A stretch of 64,000 bases of DNA from Corynebacterium kalidii (GTDB taxonomy: Bacteria; Actinomycetota; Actinomycetes; Mycobacteriales; Mycobacteriaceae): positions 42,036-106,035 of the forward strand of contig NZ_JALIEA010000016.1 in NCBI RefSeq assembly GCF_022869005.1. Direction: 5' to 3'. Position numbers and translations under genes: made by a program. Shown here one piece after another: positions 47,539 through 58,216 of the stretch. How positions within the stretch are numbered: the stretch's first letter is position 1; every line of letters starts with the position of its first letter. The notes beneath the pieces are model-generated. The model did no database searches and was not told the DNA's origin. It saw only the letters and a program-made list of their open reading frames with translations.

Positions 47539-48579
47539 ATGATCGACACCCCGCACACCCTGGAGGTGCGTCGGAGCCTGCGACGTTTCCTCGCCGGGCA
47601 GGCGTCCCGCCTGGCCCCGGGGGACGCGGTGGTCTGCGGGGTGTCCGGGGGCGGGGACTCCCTGGCGCTGGCGGCGGCCTGTGTCCATGCCGGCCTCGCC
47701 GTCACCACGGTCACCGTCGACCACGGCCTGCAGGACGGTTCGGCCCAGGTGGCGGACGACGCCGCACGCACCTGTACCGAACTGGGGGCGACGGCGCGGA
47801 CGGTGCGGGTGCAGGTCACCGGCGCGGGGGAGGCGGGCGCGCGGGCCGCGCGGTACCGGGCGTTGGGGGAGTGCGCCGACGGACGGCCCGTCCTGGTGGC
47901 GCACACCGCCGACGACGACGCCGAGGGGCTGCTGCTGGCGCTGGCACGCGGGTCGGGGACAGGCAGCCTCGCGGGCCTGCGGGAGGTCTCCGACGAGCAC
48001 CCGGTCGTGGCGGCCGGGGCAGGATGGCTGGGGCGCCCGCTGCTGCATGCCCGCCGCGCCGACACGGTGGGCAGCTGTGCCGAGCTGGGCCTGGCGGTCT
48101 GGCACGACCCGCACAACACCAGCAGTGAGGTCCTTCGATCACGGGTGCGCCACGAGCTGCTGCCCCTGGCCCGGGAGATCCTCGGCGCACACGTGGGCGA
48201 CGCCCTGGCGCGCTCGGCGCGGATGCTGCGCGAGGACGCCGACCTGCTCGACGGGCAGGCGCGTCGGCTGCTCGGGGACGCGCTGGGCGATCCCGGGGTC
48301 GGCGGCGCCGGCAGCCTCCCGGTGGACGCGGTCGCCGGGTGCCCGGCGCCGGTGCGTCGGCGCGTCCTGCGCCAGTGGCTGGGCCCGTGGGTGGGGCCGC
48401 TGACCTCGCGGCACCTGGAGGCCGTGGATGCGCTGGTCGCCGACTGGCACGGGCAGGGGGCCGTCGCGGTCCCGTGCCCGGCCTCTACAATGGGTGGCAC
48501 CCGCCGACTGGTGGTGCGTCGCCGCCGTACGCCCGCCGGCAGTCAGCTAGTACTAGAGCAAGAGGACAGGACCCCGTGA
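47539..48579 (+). CDS. tilS: tRNA(Ile)-lysidine synthetase
   Basis: Attaches lysine to cytidine 34 of tRNA-Ile(CAU), changing its decoding from Met to Ile. The PP-loop SGGGDS is at residues 36-41, followed by VTVDHGLQDGS. The 346-residue length is that of the short actinobacterial form, lacking the large C-terminal domain. An alternative upstream start at 47525 is not in a better context. It overlaps hpt by one base. Confidence 0.92.
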   Translation: MIDTPHTLEVRRSLRRFLAGQASRLAPGDAVVCGVSGGGDSLALAAACVHAGLAVTTVTVDHGLQDGSAQVADDAARTCTELGATARTVRVQVTGAGEAGARAARYRALGECADGRPVLVAHTADDDAEGLLLALARGSGTGSLAGLREVSDEHPVVAAGAGWLGRPLLHARRADTVGSCAELGLAVWHDPHNTSSEVLRSRVRHELLPLAREILGAHVGDALARSARMLREDADLLDGQARRLLGDALGDPGVGGAGSLPVDAVAGCPAPVRRRVLRQWLGPWVGPLTSRHLEAVDALVADWHGQGAVAVPCPASTMGGTRRLVVRRRRTPAGSQLVLEQEDRTP

Positions 48580-49157
48580 TGATCGCCAAGAGCACCGACG
48601 TACCCGACAACTGTTACGGCGACGACGTCGAGGGTGTTCTCGTCGACGAGGCCACGCTCCACGCCAGGATCGCCGAGATGGCGACGGCGGCCAGCGACCG
48701 CTACCGGGGCGAGGAGCAGGACACGATCCTGCTGTGCGTCCTGAAGGGGGCGACCTACTTCATCGCGGACTTCGCCCGGGCGATGGACATCCCCACCCAG
48801 ATGGAGTTCATGGCGTTGTCCACCTACGGGCAGTCGGCGGAGTCCTCCGGCACCGTGGAGATCCGCATGGACCTGACACGGGACATCGCCGGCCGCAACG
48901 TGATCATCCTGGAGGACATCATCGAGTCGGGGATCACCCTGCACTGGCTGGTCGACCACCTGAAGGGCCGGGGGCCGAAGAACCTGGAGGTGGTCACCCT
49001 GCTGCGTAAGCCCGAGGCGGTGCAGCGCGAGGTGGAGGCGACCGACATCGGGTTCGACATCCCCAGCGACTTCGTCGTCGGCTACGGCCTGGACTACGCG
49101 GAGCGTTACCGTGACCTGCCCTGGGTCGGGACGTTGCGTCCCAGCGTGTACAGCTAG
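48579..49157 (+). CDS. hpt: Hypoxanthine phosphoribosyltransferase
   Basis: Purine salvage: hypoxanthine or guanine plus PRPP to IMP or GMP. 192 residues with [14 protein letters not shown], the PRPP loop [14 protein letters not shown], and the closing [18 protein letters not shown]. The ATG at 48579 shares a base with the tilS stop and follows an AGAGGACAGG stretch; the GTG one codon earlier is equally possible. Confidence 0.95.
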   Translation: MIAKSTDVPDNCYGDDVEGVLVDEATLHARIAEMATAASDRYRGEEQDTILLCVLKGATYFIADFARAMDIPTQMEFMALSTYGQSAESSGTVEIRMDLTRDIAGRNVIILEDIIESGITLHWLVDHLKGRGPKNLEVVTLLRKPEAVQREVEATDIGFDIPSDFVVGYGLDYAERYRDLPWVGTLRPSVYS

Positions 49158-49195
49158 GAACGGCGCGTCCGGTCCTGCGATACGCTTGTGGGACT

Positions 49196-51529
49196 ATGAA
49201 CAAGAAGAGGGTTCTGAGGGTCGCCGCCATCGTCGCCGCGGTTCTCGTCGTCATCTACGCGTTCGGTGTCCTCACCGACTCCACCCGCGGCTACGACAAC
49301 GTCGACACGTCGGTGGCCATGAAGCAGTTCGACGACGACAATGTCGCCGAGGTGCAGATCAACGATCGTGAGCAGCAGCTGCAGATGACGCTGCGCAACG
49401 AGATCAGTGTCGACGGCAAGGACGGGATCACCCAGGTCACCGCGCAGTACCCCGCGCGCGCTGCAGACACCGTCTTCGACCGGGTCGAGGCGTCCGGCGC
49501 GGACAACTACACCACCAACGTCACCCAGGACAGCGTCCTGGGGTCCCTGCTGGTGATGCTGCTGCCGATCGTGCTGATCGGCGGGTTGCTGCTGTTCTTC
49601 CTGACCCGGATGCAGGGTGGCCCGGGCGGTGCCTTCAACATCGGCAAGTCGAAGGCCAAGGAACTCAACGTCGACAACCCCGACACCACCTTCGACGACG
49701 TTGCCGGCGCGGACGAGGCGGTCGAGGAGCTCGACGAGATCCGCGACTTCCTGCAGAACCCGGAGCGCTACGAGCACCTGGGGGCGAAGATCCCCCGCGG
49801 CGTGCTGCTCTACGGGCCGCCCGGTACCGGTAAGACCCTGCTGGCCCGCGCGGTCGCGGGCGAGGCGGGCGTGCCGTTCTACACGATCTCCGGGTCGGAT
49901 TTCGTGGAGATGTTCGTCGGTGTCGGTGCCTCCCGTGTGCGTGACCTGTTCAAGACCGCCAAGGAGAACAGCCCCTGCATCATCTTCGTCGACGAGATCG
50001 ACGCCGTCGGCCGCCAGCGTGGCGCCGGCATGGGTGGCGGGCACGACGAGCGTGAGCAGACCCTCAACCAGCTGCTCGTGGAGATGGACGGTTTCAGCGA
50101 CCGCGAGAACGTGATCCTGATGGCGGCGACGAACCGGCCGGACATCCTCGACCCGGCGCTGCTGCGTCCGGGCCGCTTCGACCGCCAGATCCCGGTCACC
50201 AACCCGGACATCGCCGGACGCGAGCAGATCCTGCGGGTGCACTCCGAGGGCAAGCCGTTGGCCCCGGACGTGGACCTGGCGTCGTTGGCGAAGCGCACGG
50301 TCGGCATGTCCGGTGCGGACCTGGCGAACGTCCTGAACGAGGCGGCGCTGCTGACCGCCCGCGTGGACGGCAACGTCATCACTGGCGACGCCTTGGAGGA
50401 GGCGACCGACCGCGTCATCGGCGGGCCGCGTCGCAGCACCAAGATCATCTCGGAGCAGGAGAAGAAGGTCACCGCCTACCACGAGGGCGGCCACACCCTG
50501 GCGGCCTGGGGGATCAAGGACATCGAGCGGGTCTACAAGGTGACCATCCTCGCCCGCGGGCGCACCGGCGGGCACGCCATGGCCGTGCCGGAGGACGACA
50601 AGGGCATGTACAACCGCTCGGAGCTCTTCGCCCGCCTGGTCTTCGCCATGGGTGGACGGGCCGCCGAGGAGCTCGTCTTCGGCGCGCCCACCACCGGCGC
50701 GTCCGCCGATATCGAGCAGGCGACGAAGATCGCCCGGTCGATGGTCACCGAATACGGCATGAGCCCGGAACTCGGCGCGGTGAAGTACGGCGAGGAGCAG
50801 GGCGACCCGTTCGTCGGACGTGGCGGTCAGGGTTCCCTGGAGTACTCGCCGGCGGTGGCGGCGACCATCGACGGCCAGGTCCGTATGCTCATCGAGAAGG
50901 CGCACGGGGTGGCCTACCGCATCCTGCGCGACAACCGTGACTACCTCGACCGGCTCGCCGAGAAGCTGCTGGAGAAGGAGACGCTGCGGCGTCCCGACCT
51001 CGAGGCGATCTTCGACGACCTGGAGCCGGTGGAGGTCAACGACATCTTCCCGAACCAGGACGTGGAGTACCCGAAGGACTTCCGCGAGCCGGTGAAGACC
51101 CCGACCGAGATGGCCCGCGAACGCGGCGAGGAACTGCCTCCCCGCAACGACTTCTTCTCGCAGGCGCGCAAGGCCCGTGTCGAGCGCCGGCGGCGCCAGC
51201 AGGCCGACGACCTGGAGCAGAAGCAGGGCCAGCCCGCACCCGGGCGGTGGAGCGGCCAGTCCCACCCCGACCACCTGTGGGGCGGTCAGGACAGGGTGAA
51301 CCCGGACGGCTCAGGCCGGCACCCGGGCGAGCGCAGCTACGGCGCCTCGGGCGAGCCCGCCGGCGATTCCGGCGCGACCGGCGACCAGCCGCTGCGTGGA
51401 TTCCGGCTGCCCGACAGCGAGCAACCGGACAACCCGTGGATGAGCGACGATGCACCGACGCGTAACCTGAGGGCCCAGAACGACGGTGGGCGCCACCACC
51501 GCCGCGACGACACCGACGAGAAAGACTGA
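49196..51529 (+). CDS. ftsH: ATP-dependent zinc metalloprotease FtsH
   Basis: Membrane-bound AAA+ protease for misfolded membrane and regulatory proteins. Two helices ([35 protein letters not shown]) flank a 90-residue extracytoplasmic loop. Walker A GPPGTGKT is at residues 207-214, the AAA second region of homology follows, and the zinc site HEGGH is at 429-433. After about residue 640 comes a 135-residue glycine/proline-rich disordered tail. Complete. Confidence 0.96.
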   Translation: MNKKRVLRVAAIVAAVLVVIYAFGVLTDSTRGYDNVDTSVAMKQFDDDNVAEVQINDREQQLQMTLRNEISVDGKDGITQVTAQYPARAADTVFDRVEASGADNYTTNVTQDSVLGSLLVMLLPIVLIGGLLLFFLTRMQGGPGGAFNIGKSKAKELNVDNPDTTFDDVAGADEAVEELDEIRDFLQNPERYEHLGAKIPRGVLLYGPPGTGKTLLARAVAGEAGVPFYTISGSDFVEMFVGVGASRVRDLFKTAKENSPCIIFVDEIDAVGRQRGAGMGGGHDEREQTLNQLLVEMDGFSDRENVILMAATNRPDILDPALLRPGRFDRQIPVTNPDIAGREQILRVHSEGKPLAPDVDLASLAKRTVGMSGADLANVLNEAALLTARVDGNVITGDALEEATDRVIGGPRRSTKIISEQEKKVTAYHEGGHTLAAWGIKDIERVYKVTILARGRTGGHAMAVPEDDKGMYNRSELFARLVFAMGGRAAEELVFGAPTTGASADIEQATKIARSMVTEYGMSPELGAVKYGEEQGDPFVGRGGQGSLEYSPAVAATIDGQVRMLIEKAHGVAYRILRDNRDYLDRLAEKLLEKETLRRPDLEAIFDDLEPVEVNDIFPNQDVEYPKDFREPVKTPTEMARERGEELPPRNDFFSQARKARVERRRRQQADDLEQKQGQPAPGRWSGQSHPDHLWGGQDRVNPDGSGRHPGERSYGASGEPAGDSGATGDQPLRGFRLPDSEQPDNPWMSDDAPTRNLRAQNDGGRHHRRDDTDEKD

Positions 51530-51538
51530 TCTGACACC

Positions 51539-52177
51539 GTGACCGACTCCGTGACCGACAGCGACAACCTTCCGGAGACCGGCCGGGACACTGGCCGGGA
51601 GACTGGCCCCGTCTTCGACCAGGCCCGTGCCGAGGCAGCGGTGCGTGAACTCCTCCTGGCCGTGGGGGAGGACCCCGACCGTGAGGGGCTGCAGGAGACC
51701 CCGGCACGGGTCGCCCGCGCCTACCGGGAGTCTTTCGGGGGGCTCTACGAGGACCCCGCCGAGGTGCTGTCGAAGACCTTCAACGAGGACCACCGGGAGC
51801 TCGTCCTGGTCAAGGACATCCCCGTCTACTCGACCTGCGAGCACCACCTGGTGCCGTTCTACGGGCACGTCCACATCGGCTACATCCCGGGCGAGTCGGG
51901 GACGGTCACCGGCCTGTCGAAACTGGCCCGGCTGGCCGACGGCTACGCCAAGCGCCCCCAGGTCCAGGAGCGGCTGACCCGCCAGATCGCCGACGCGGTG
52001 GAGGAGCGCCTGCAGGCGCAGGCGGTGATCGTCGTCATCGAGGCGGAGCACCTGTGCATGGCGATGCGCGGGATCCGCAAGCCCGGTTCCTCCACCGTGA
52101 CCTCGGCGGTCCGTGGCGGATTCCGCAGCGACGCCCGTTCGCGTGCCGAGGCGCTCAGCCTGATCCGCGGGCACTGA
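51539..52177 (+). CDS. folE: GTP cyclohydrolase I
   Basis: First step of tetrahydrofolate synthesis, GTP to dihydroneopterin triphosphate. 212 residues; zinc ligands in CEHH (Cys100, His103 region) and the later [16 protein letters not shown]. The variable N-terminal 30 residues repeat TDS/RDTGRET elements. The GTG at 51539 starts ten bases after ftsH and another in-frame GTG lies four codons later. Confidence 0.94.
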   Translation: MTDSVTDSDNLPETGRDTGRETGPVFDQARAEAAVRELLLAVGEDPDREGLQETPARVARAYRESFGGLYEDPAEVLSKTFNEDHRELVLVKDIPVYSTCEHHLVPFYGHVHIGYIPGESGTVTGLSKLARLADGYAKRPQVQERLTRQIADAVEERLQAQAVIVVIEAEHLCMAMRGIRKPGSSTVTSAVRGGFRSDARSRAEALSLIRGH

Positions 52178-52219
52178 GCCACTGAGCCACTGAACGACAG
52201 CCAGGACAGCGTCCCCACC

Positions 52220-53152
52220 ATGCCAGCCACGCCGCCCCCAGGATCCGCAGGGTCTACAGGATCCACAGGATCCACAGTTCCCGCCCGGCCCGCCGCCCCC
52301 GCCATGGTGATGGGGATCCTCAACGTCACCGAGGACTCCTTCTCCGACGGCGGGGAGTGGACGACCACCGCGCGGGCACTCGCCCACGCCCGCGACATGG
52401 TCGCCGCCGGTGCCGACATCATCGACGTCGGCGGCGAGTCGACCCGCCCCGGGGCCACCCGTGTCCCCGCCGACGTCGAGGCGGCACGGGTCGTCCCGGT
52501 GATCCGTGCCCTGCACGACGAGGGGATCACCACCAGTGTCGACACGATGCGGGCCTCGACCGCGGCGGCGGCGATCGAGGCCGGGGCGGATATCGTCAAC
52601 GACGTCTCCGGCGGCCTCGCCGACGAGCGGATGTACCGCACCGTCGCCGACTCCACGGCCGACTACTGCCTGATGCACTGGCGGGCCGAGCGTTTCGAGT
52701 CCGCCTCGGGGCGCGCCGACCACGGCGCGGACATCGTCGCCGACGTCTGCGACGTCCTGTCGTCGCTGGCCGCGCGTGCACAGCAGGCCGGTGTCGACGC
52801 CGGGCGGATCATCCTGGACCCCGGTCTCGGCTTCGCCAAGAACGCCGACGACAACTGGGCCCTGTTGGCCGGTATGCCGTCCTACCTGGCGCTGGGCCAC
52901 CGGGTACTCATCGGCGCCAGCCGGAAGCGGTTCCTTACCGCGCTGCGCCCGGGACCGGACGGGGCCCCGGGGACACCGGCCTCGGCGGACGACGCCACCG
53001 CCGCGGTCAGCGCCCTGGCCGCCCGGGCCGGCGCCTGGGCCGTCCGTGTCCACGACGTCGCCGCGAACCGCGCCGCCGTCGACGTCGCCCACGCCGTGGC
53101 CACCGGCCGCGGCCCGGCACTACCTGAAGGATGGAGGGCCCGTCGTGGCTGA
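52220..53152 (+). CDS. folP: Dihydropteroate synthase
   Basis: Condenses p-aminobenzoate with hydroxymethyl-dihydropterin diphosphate; the sulfonamide target. VMGILNVTEDSFSDGG, DVGGESTRPGA, DIVNDVSGG and the late LIGASRKRFL and VHDVAANR motifs are present. The first 28 residues are a serine/threonine/glycine tail encoded partly by a tandem repeat at 52241-52279. It overlaps folB by eight bases. Confidence 0.95.
   Translation: MPATPPPGSAGSTGSTGSTVPARPAAPAMVMGILNVTEDSFSDGGEWTTTARALAHARDMVAAGADIIDVGGESTRPGATRVPADVEAARVVPVIRALHDEGITTSVDTMRASTAAAAIEAGADIVNDVSGGLADERMYRTVADSTADYCLMHWRAERFESASGRADHGADIVADVCDVLSSLAARAQQAGVDAGRIILDPGLGFAKNADDNWALLAGMPSYLALGHRVLIGASRKRFLTALRPGPDGAPGTPASADDATAAVSALAARAGAWAVRVHDVAANRAAVDVAHAVATGRGPALPEGWRARRG
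52241..52279 (+). repeat. Tandem ten-base repeats at the 5' end of folP
   Basis: About three to four copies of AGGATCCACA-like units, in frame with a Gly-Ser/Thr-Gly repeat in the N-terminal tail of FolP. Confidence 0.7.
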
Positions 53153-53525
53153 CCGAATCGAACTCACCGGCCTGGAGGCCTACGGCTACCACGGGGTCTA
53201 CGACTTCGAGAAGGAGCAGGGCCAGAAGTTCATCGTCGACCTGGTGGTGTGGACCGACTTCACCGACGCCGTCGCCGACGATGACATCGGCCGGACCATC
53301 TCCTACGTGGATCTCGCCGACATCGCGGTGGGGATCGTCTCCGGGCCGAGCAAGGACCTGATCGAGACCGTCTCGGCCTCCATCGCCGACGCCGTCAACG
53401 AGGTCGAGGGGGTGCTGGCCGTCGAGGTCACCGTGCACAAGCCGGACGCCCCGATCCACCACCCGTTCTCCGACGTGCGCGTGGTCGCCCGCCGGTCCCA
53501 TAAGACCCCGGGGTCACGGACATGA
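53145..53525 (+). CDS. folB: Dihydroneopterin aldolase
   Basis: Cleaves dihydroneopterin to hydroxymethyl-dihydropterin and glycolaldehyde. 126 residues with IELTGLEAYGYHGVYDFEKEQGQ and the closing VTVHKPDAPI motif; catalytic tyrosine and lysine are conserved. The GTG at 53145 is preceded by GAAGGATGGAGGG and lies within the folP end. It overlaps folK by four bases. Confidence 0.95.
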   Translation: MADRIELTGLEAYGYHGVYDFEKEQGQKFIVDLVVWTDFTDAVADDDIGRTISYVDLADIAVGIVSGPSKDLIETVSASIADAVNEVEGVLAVEVTVHKPDAPIHHPFSDVRVVARRSHKTPGSRT

Positions 53526-54073
53526 GCGGCATGAACGGCAGGAGTGCTGAGGGCCTGCCGGCGGTCCTGGCGTTCGGCTCGAACATGCCGGGGGCGCTGT
53601 CGGGGCCGGAGGAGCAGATCCGTACCGCCGCAGAGGCGCTCGCCGCCGTCGACGGTGTCACCCCGGTCAGCGCCAGCGCCATGTTCGCCACCCCGCCGTG
53701 GGGGGTCACCGACCAGGACGAGTTCCGTAACTGCGTGCTCACGGTGCAGACCACCCTCGACCCGCTGACCCTGCTGCACCACTGCCAGGGGCTGGAACAG
53801 GCGGCCCGGCGTGTCCGGGACCGCCACTGGGGGCCGCGGACCCTCGACATCGACGTCATCGACTACGCCGGTGTCCGCAGCGACGGCCGGTGGGGCGAGG
53901 AGCTCGTCCTGCCGCACCCGTGGGCGCACCAGCGTCCTTTCGTCCTGGTGCCGTGGCTCGACGCGGACCCGGAGGCGACCCTCGACGGGCGTCCCGTCCG
54001 GGAATGGCTCGCCGCGTGCGGGGGGCCGGACGACGGAATCCGGGCGTTACCCGACGTACGATGGGCCCCATGA
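53522..54073 (+). CDS. folK: Hydroxymethyldihydropterin pyrophosphokinase
   Basis: Transfers diphosphate from ATP to hydroxymethyl-dihydropterin. 183 residues with LAFGSNM..GALSGPEEQI near the start, the RDRHWGPRTLDIDVIDY block binding ATP and metal, and HPWAHQRPFVLVPW at the C-terminal part. Start and stop overlap folB and the next gene as ATGA. Confidence 0.95.
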   Translation: MSGMNGRSAEGLPAVLAFGSNMPGALSGPEEQIRTAAEALAAVDGVTPVSASAMFATPPWGVTDQDEFRNCVLTVQTTLDPLTLLHHCQGLEQAARRVRDRHWGPRTLDIDVIDYAGVRSDGRWGEELVLPHPWAHQRPFVLVPWLDADPEATLDGRPVREWLAACGGPDDGIRALPDVRWAP

Positions 54074-54561
54074 ACCAGACCAGTGTCGGGATGCTCGTGA
54101 CCTCGGCGGTGGCCGCGGGAATCGTGTCCTTCGCCGGTGTGTGGGTCTTCTATGGCAGCTTCCCGCCGATCAGTGTCGGCGCGTCGACGGCCCTGTGGGT
54201 CTTCGCCGTCGTTGCGGGTGCGCTCGCGGTGACGGTCCGCCGCCGGATCGCCGCCGGGGAGGTGGGGCAGGACCGGTCGCAGATGTCGCCGGTGTTCATC
54301 TCCCGGTGCGCGGTGTTCGGCAAGGCCGCCGGCTGGATCGGCGCCGTGGTGGGCGGGTTCTACGGTGGGGTGACCGTCTACGTCCTCCTGCGGCACGGTG
54401 AGCTGCTCGCGGCCCAGCAGGACACCCCGGGGGCGGTGACGTCTCTGCTGGCTGCGACGGCGATGGCGGTGGCCGGGGTCCTGCTCGAACGAAGTTGTCT
54501 GGTCCCTCCCGGCGATGCCGACGGTGACGAGCGCCGTGGAGATGTATTCTTGACGCCATGA
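54070..54561 (+). CDS. DUF3180 membrane protein
   Basis: 163-residue conserved actinobacterial protein (Rv3605c type) always found after folK. Four hydrophobic segments are visible: LVTSAVAAGIVSFAGVWVF, ALWVFAVVAGALAV, AAGWIGAVVGGFYGG and VTSLLAATAMAVAGVLL. The pair ISRCAVFGKAAGW is a family signature. Function unknown; the coupling to folK (ATGA) suggests shared expression only. Confidence 0.86.
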   Translation: MNQTSVGMLVTSAVAAGIVSFAGVWVFYGSFPPISVGASTALWVFAVVAGALAVTVRRRIAAGEVGQDRSQMSPVFISRCAVFGKAAGWIGAVVGGFYGGVTVYVLLRHGELLAAQQDTPGAVTSLLAATAMAVAGVLLERSCLVPPGDADGDERRGDVFLTP

Positions 54562-55652
54562 GTTCCGCGTATTCGCCCGACGATTCGCACCGGCTTCCCG
54601 ATCCGTCGAGCCGGAGCGGTTCCTCCACGCCTGGTAACGGTATGAAGTTCCTGATGTACCTGGTGTTCGTCCTCGCGTTGGTGGCGACGATCATCATGTT
54701 CTTCGTCGACTCGGAGATGTGGCTGAACGTCGCGGTCATCACCTCCCTGTGGGCGGCGTTCATCGGTGCGATCCTCGTGTCGCGCTACTCCGGTGTCATC
54801 GGCGAGGAGCGCAGCCGCCGTCAGGAACTGGAGCGCCGCCACAATGCGGAGATCGAGCGGGAGCGCTCCGAGGCCCAGCGTCGTGAGGTGCAGCTGGAGA
54901 ACGACTTCCGCAGCCGTCTCGGCGCGGAGCACGACACGACGCTCGACGCGATCCGCAAGGAGCTCGAGGCCATGCGTGAGCAGCTCGCCGACCTGTCCGG
55001 CGGTGACTGGAGCAATGAGCAGGTGTCGTTGAAGGCACGTGCCGAGCGGATCATCGAGCTGGAACGCAACGTCTCCCGTGCCGGCGACGCGGCCCGGCAG
55101 GCGGAGGCGACGTCCCCGCGCACCGGGGCGTCGACCACCGGTGCGTCGGCTACCGGTGCGTCGACCACCCGGGCGGCGGCGGACACCGACACCTCCGGCC
55201 AGGAACGGTCCGGCGGGCGCCGTGGTGGGTTCTCCACGGGGTCCTTCGCCGCCGTGCGCTGGTCCGGTGCGGACAGTGAGGCCACCACCCAGATCCCCAT
55301 GGTCGTCGACACCCGCTCGATGGACGGTGCGTCGCAGGCGTCCGGCGCCGGGTCCGCTGCGACCCCCGCGGCGACCAGCCCGTCGACGCCGTCCGGGAGC
55401 ACCCGCCCGCACTGGGGCCAGCACGAGAGCGACGCCGAGCCCGCCCCGGCGTCCGGCGCAGCCCCCGCCCACGAGGCGGCTGGGTCGAATGGGTCGACTG
55501 GGTCGGCCGGGTCGGTCGAGCCGGCCCCGGGCCGTCGCCGTCGTGCACCGGAGGCCGAGGTCGAGCCGCACGGTCGTCGACGTGCCGGCGAGAGCGACGA
55601 GGGCGTCACCGTCGCCGAGCTGATGGCCCAGATGAAGAAGAACGCCCGGTAG
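54558..55652 (+). CDS. Membrane protein of the DUF6779/Rv3604c type
   Basis: 364 residues: two close transmembrane helices (FLMYLVFVLALVATIIMFFV; LNVAVITSLWAAFIGAILV, about residues 32-80), then a strongly charged coiled-coil (about 85-165, RSRRQELERRHNAEIERERS onward) and a 180-residue disordered tail of Thr/Ala/Ser and Asp/Pro repeats. In mycobacteria the equivalent gene lies in the same place. Function unknown. Overlaps the DUF3180 gene by four bases. Confidence 0.82.
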   Translation: MSSAYSPDDSHRLPDPSSRSGSSTPGNGMKFLMYLVFVLALVATIIMFFVDSEMWLNVAVITSLWAAFIGAILVSRYSGVIGEERSRRQELERRHNAEIERERSEAQRREVQLENDFRSRLGAEHDTTLDAIRKELEAMREQLADLSGGDWSNEQVSLKARAERIIELERNVSRAGDAARQAEATSPRTGASTTGASATGASTTRAAADTDTSGQERSGGRRGGFSTGSFAAVRWSGADSEATTQIPMVVDTRSMDGASQASGAGSAATPAATSPSTPSGSTRPHWGQHESDAEPAPASGAAPAHEAAGSNGSTGSAGSVEPAPGRRRRAPEAEVEPHGRRRAGESDEGVTVAELMAQMKKNAR

Positions 55653-55673
55653 CGCACGGGTAGACTTCTCGCC

Positions 55674-56579
55674 GTGACTGACACGACACCCGCCGACCGA
55701 CAGGAACCCCGCCTGTCGGTCGGCGTCATTTCTGCCGGGGCGGTCGGAACCGCGGTCGCCGAGAGCCTGCTCCGTGCCGGCCACCACGTCCACGGCGTGG
55801 TGGCGCGGTCCGGGGAGTCGCGTGAACGGGTGCGGACCCGCCTGCCCGGGGTCCCCGTGCACGGCGCCGACGGTGTCGCCGAGGTCGCCCAGGCCGCGCT
55901 CGTGGTGCTGGCGGTACCCGACCCGCAGCTCCCGGACGTGGTCCTGGAGGTCGCGGAGGTCGTCCGGGCCGGGCAGATCGTCGTCCACACCGCCGGCGCC
56001 CTGGGGTGTGCGGTGCTGCAGCCGGTCACCGACACCGGCGCGCTGCCCCTGGCGCTCCACCCGGCGATGACCTTCCGTGGCGGGCCCGAGGACACCGACA
56101 ACCTCGTGGGCTGTGCATGGGGCGTCACGACCGACTCCGAGACGGGGGCCGCCGTCGCCGAGCTCCTGGTGTCGACGATGGGTGGGGTGCCCGTGCCGGT
56201 CGCCGAGGACCAGCGCACCGTCTACCACGCCGCCATGGCGCATGGGGCGAACCACCTGGTCACCCAGGTGGTGGAGGCGCTGCGCATGCTCGACCACGCG
56301 CTCGGCGACGCCGGTGAGGACCCCCGGTCGCCGCTGCTGCTGCGACGGATCCTCCCCGCCGCGGTCGAGGGGGCGCTCGAGAGCCGGATGGCCGCGCTCA
56401 CCGGCCCCACCGCGCGGGACGACGCCACCACCGTGCTGCGTCACCTCGCCGCACTGCGCGGGGTCGGCACCCCGGCGGGCCGGGAGTCCGACCTGGCGTC
56501 GTCCTACCGCCAGGACGCGGAACGGACCGCGCGGGCGGCGGGCTCGCTGGACGTCGAGCGGGCCCTGAACCAGGGCTGA
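55674..56579 (+). CDS. Rossmann-fold/DUF2520 oxidoreductase-like protein
   Basis: 301 residues: an N-terminal NAD(P)-binding fold (VGVISAGAVGTAVAESLLRAGH) and a C-terminal DUF2520 helical domain with LPLALHPAMTFRGG and VYHAAMAHGANHLV. It stands directly before panC, as in many actinobacteria, so a ketopantoate-reductase-like role in pantothenate synthesis is suggested by context but unproven. The GTG at 55674 follows a TAGACT box by seven bases, indicating leaderless translation. Confidence 0.85.
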   Translation: MTDTTPADRQEPRLSVGVISAGAVGTAVAESLLRAGHHVHGVVARSGESRERVRTRLPGVPVHGADGVAEVAQAALVVLAVPDPQLPDVVLEVAEVVRAGQIVVHTAGALGCAVLQPVTDTGALPLALHPAMTFRGGPEDTDNLVGCAWGVTTDSETGAAVAELLVSTMGGVPVPVAEDQRTVYHAAMAHGANHLVTQVVEALRMLDHALGDAGEDPRSPLLLRRILPAAVEGALESRMAALTGPTARDDATTVLRHLAALRGVGTPAGRESDLASSYRQDAERTARAAGSLDVERALNQG

Positions 56580-56669
56580 GTGGGGATCGGCGGGGTCGGG
56601 CGACTATCGTGTCTTAGCGTCCAGTTCCCTGGGCCGTCACAGCCGCCACACCTGTCAGGAGAATCACCG

Positions 56670-57614
56670 GTGAGTTTCACCCCGGGTCAGGCCACCGTCT
56701 ACACCGACATCGCCAGCATCGGCGAGCTCACCCGAGCGATGCGGAAGGCCGGGCGTCCCGTCGTCCTCGTCCCCACGATGGGGGCACTGCACGAGGGGCA
56801 CCTGGCGCTCGTCCGCGCCGCCCAGCAGCTGCCGCGGGCGCTGGTCGTGGTGTCGGTGTTCGTCAATCCGCTCCAGTTCGCCGAAGGGGAGGACCTCGAC
56901 GCCTACCCGCGGACGCTGGACTCCGACGTGGAGAAGCTCGCCGCCGCCGGTGTGGACGCCGTGTTCGCGCCGAGCCCCCGGGAGATGTACCCCAACGGTC
57001 CGCGTACCACGGTGTTGCCGGGGCCGGCCGGTGCCGTCCTGGAGGGGGAGACACGCCCCACCCACTTTGCCGGGGTGCTTACGGTGGTCTCGAAGCTCTT
57101 CCACATCACCAACTGTTCCCACGCCTTCTTCGGCGAGAAGGACTACCAGCAGCTGGTGCTGATCCAGCAGATGGTCACCGACCTCAACCTGGGGGTGCAG
57201 GTCCACGGTGTGCCCGTCGTCCGTGAAGCGGACGGACTGGCGAAGTCCTCGCGCAACATCTACCTCTCCGGGGCGGAGCGCAACGCCGCGCTGTCCCTGT
57301 CGGCCGCGCTGCTCGCCGGCGCCCATGTCGCCGAGGACGGTGCCGGGGCCGTCCTGGACACCGCACGGCAGGTCCTCGAGACCTCCCCGGACGTGGAGCT
57401 CGACTACCTTGAACTGCGCGGCCTCGATCTGGGCGATGCCCCGGAGAAGGGCGACGCCCGCCTCCTCGTGGCCGCGCGGGTGGGCTCCACCCGGCTGATC
57501 GACAACGTCGGCGTGCCGTTGGGGATCGGGTTCCGGAACATCGGTGACGCCGGTGACGCCGGTGAGCACGGCGAGAACCCCGAAGACCTGACGACCGCCC
57601 CCGGGACAGAGTAG
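56670..57614 (+). CDS. panC: Pantothenate synthetase
   Basis: ATP-dependent ligation of pantoate and beta-alanine. [15 protein letters not shown] at the start, [17 protein letters not shown] and [12 protein letters not shown] are the family motifs. The GTG at 56670 has CAGGAGAATC upstream and yields 314 residues; the C-terminal 25 residues ([15 protein letters not shown] region) are an unconserved tail. Confidence 0.95.
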   Translation: MSFTPGQATVYTDIASIGELTRAMRKAGRPVVLVPTMGALHEGHLALVRAAQQLPRALVVVSVFVNPLQFAEGEDLDAYPRTLDSDVEKLAAAGVDAVFAPSPREMYPNGPRTTVLPGPAGAVLEGETRPTHFAGVLTVVSKLFHITNCSHAFFGEKDYQQLVLIQQMVTDLNLGVQVHGVPVVREADGLAKSSRNIYLSGAERNAALSLSAALLAGAHVAEDGAGAVLDTARQVLETSPDVELDYLELRGLDLGDAPEKGDARLLVAARVGSTRLIDNVGVPLGIGFRNIGDAGDAGEHGENPEDLTTAPGTE

Positions 57615-57624
57615 GGTTTCTGAC

Positions 57625-58038
57625 GTGATCCGCACCATGATGAAGTCCAAGATCCATCGGGCGACCGTCACCCAGGCCGACCTGCACTACGTCGGCTCCT
57701 GCACCATCGACGCCGACCTGATGGAGTCCGCCGACCTGCTCGAGGGCGAGCAGATCGACATCGTCGACGTCGACAACGGCGCCCGCCTGACCACGTACGC
57801 CATCACCGGCGAGCGCGGCTCGGGGATGATCTCGATCAACGGTGCCGCCGCCCACCTGGTCCACCCCGGTGACCTGGTGATCATCATCGCCTACGGCCAG
57901 TACAGCTCCGAGGAGCTCAAGGACTACAACCCCCGCGTCGTCTTCGTCGACGGCGCCAACGAGCAGGTCACGCTCAGCGACGACCCGGCCGACGTCCCGG
58001 TGGGGTCCGGCCTGCTGAACCCCCGGTTCCCGGTGTAG
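57625..58038 (+). CDS. panD: Aspartate 1-decarboxylase proenzyme
   Basis: Makes beta-alanine for PanC. Self-cleaves at Gly24-Ser25 (YVGSCT) to create the pyruvoyl group; the position of this site at exactly 24/25 confirms the GTG start at 57625. [19 protein letters not shown] follows. 137 residues. A TAGGGT box ends six bases before the GTG, so panD may also be transcribed on its own. Confidence 0.96.
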   Translation: MIRTMMKSKIHRATVTQADLHYVGSCTIDADLMESADLLEGEQIDIVDVDNGARLTTYAITGERGSGMISINGAAAHLVHPGDLVIIIAYGQYSSEELKDYNPRVVFVDGANEQVTLSDDPADVPVGSGLLNPRFPV

Positions 58039-58047
58039 GGGCTTCAC
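58029..58047 (+). repeat. 19-bp direct repeat, copy 1
   Basis: CCCGGTGTAGGGGCTTCAC spans the panD stop. Copy 2, with one mismatch, is at 58217-58235. The stretch 58039-58424 between panD and nsrR otherwise shows no convincing gene; a short plus-strand open frame at 58066-58350 has no ribosome site or protein-like composition. Confidence 0.6.
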
Positions 58048-58216
58048 CCCGGGGGCCCTGACCACATGCGCGGGGGACATGTGGTGGCAGAGTCACCGGC
58101 CAGACGGCAGAGCCGACGGTCGATGTCGACCCCCGAAACGCCCGGCACCCCTGCCCGGCTGACGGGGAGCTCTGCCACCCTGCACACCCGGACCCCGGCT
58201 CGCCTCCCGCGCCGTC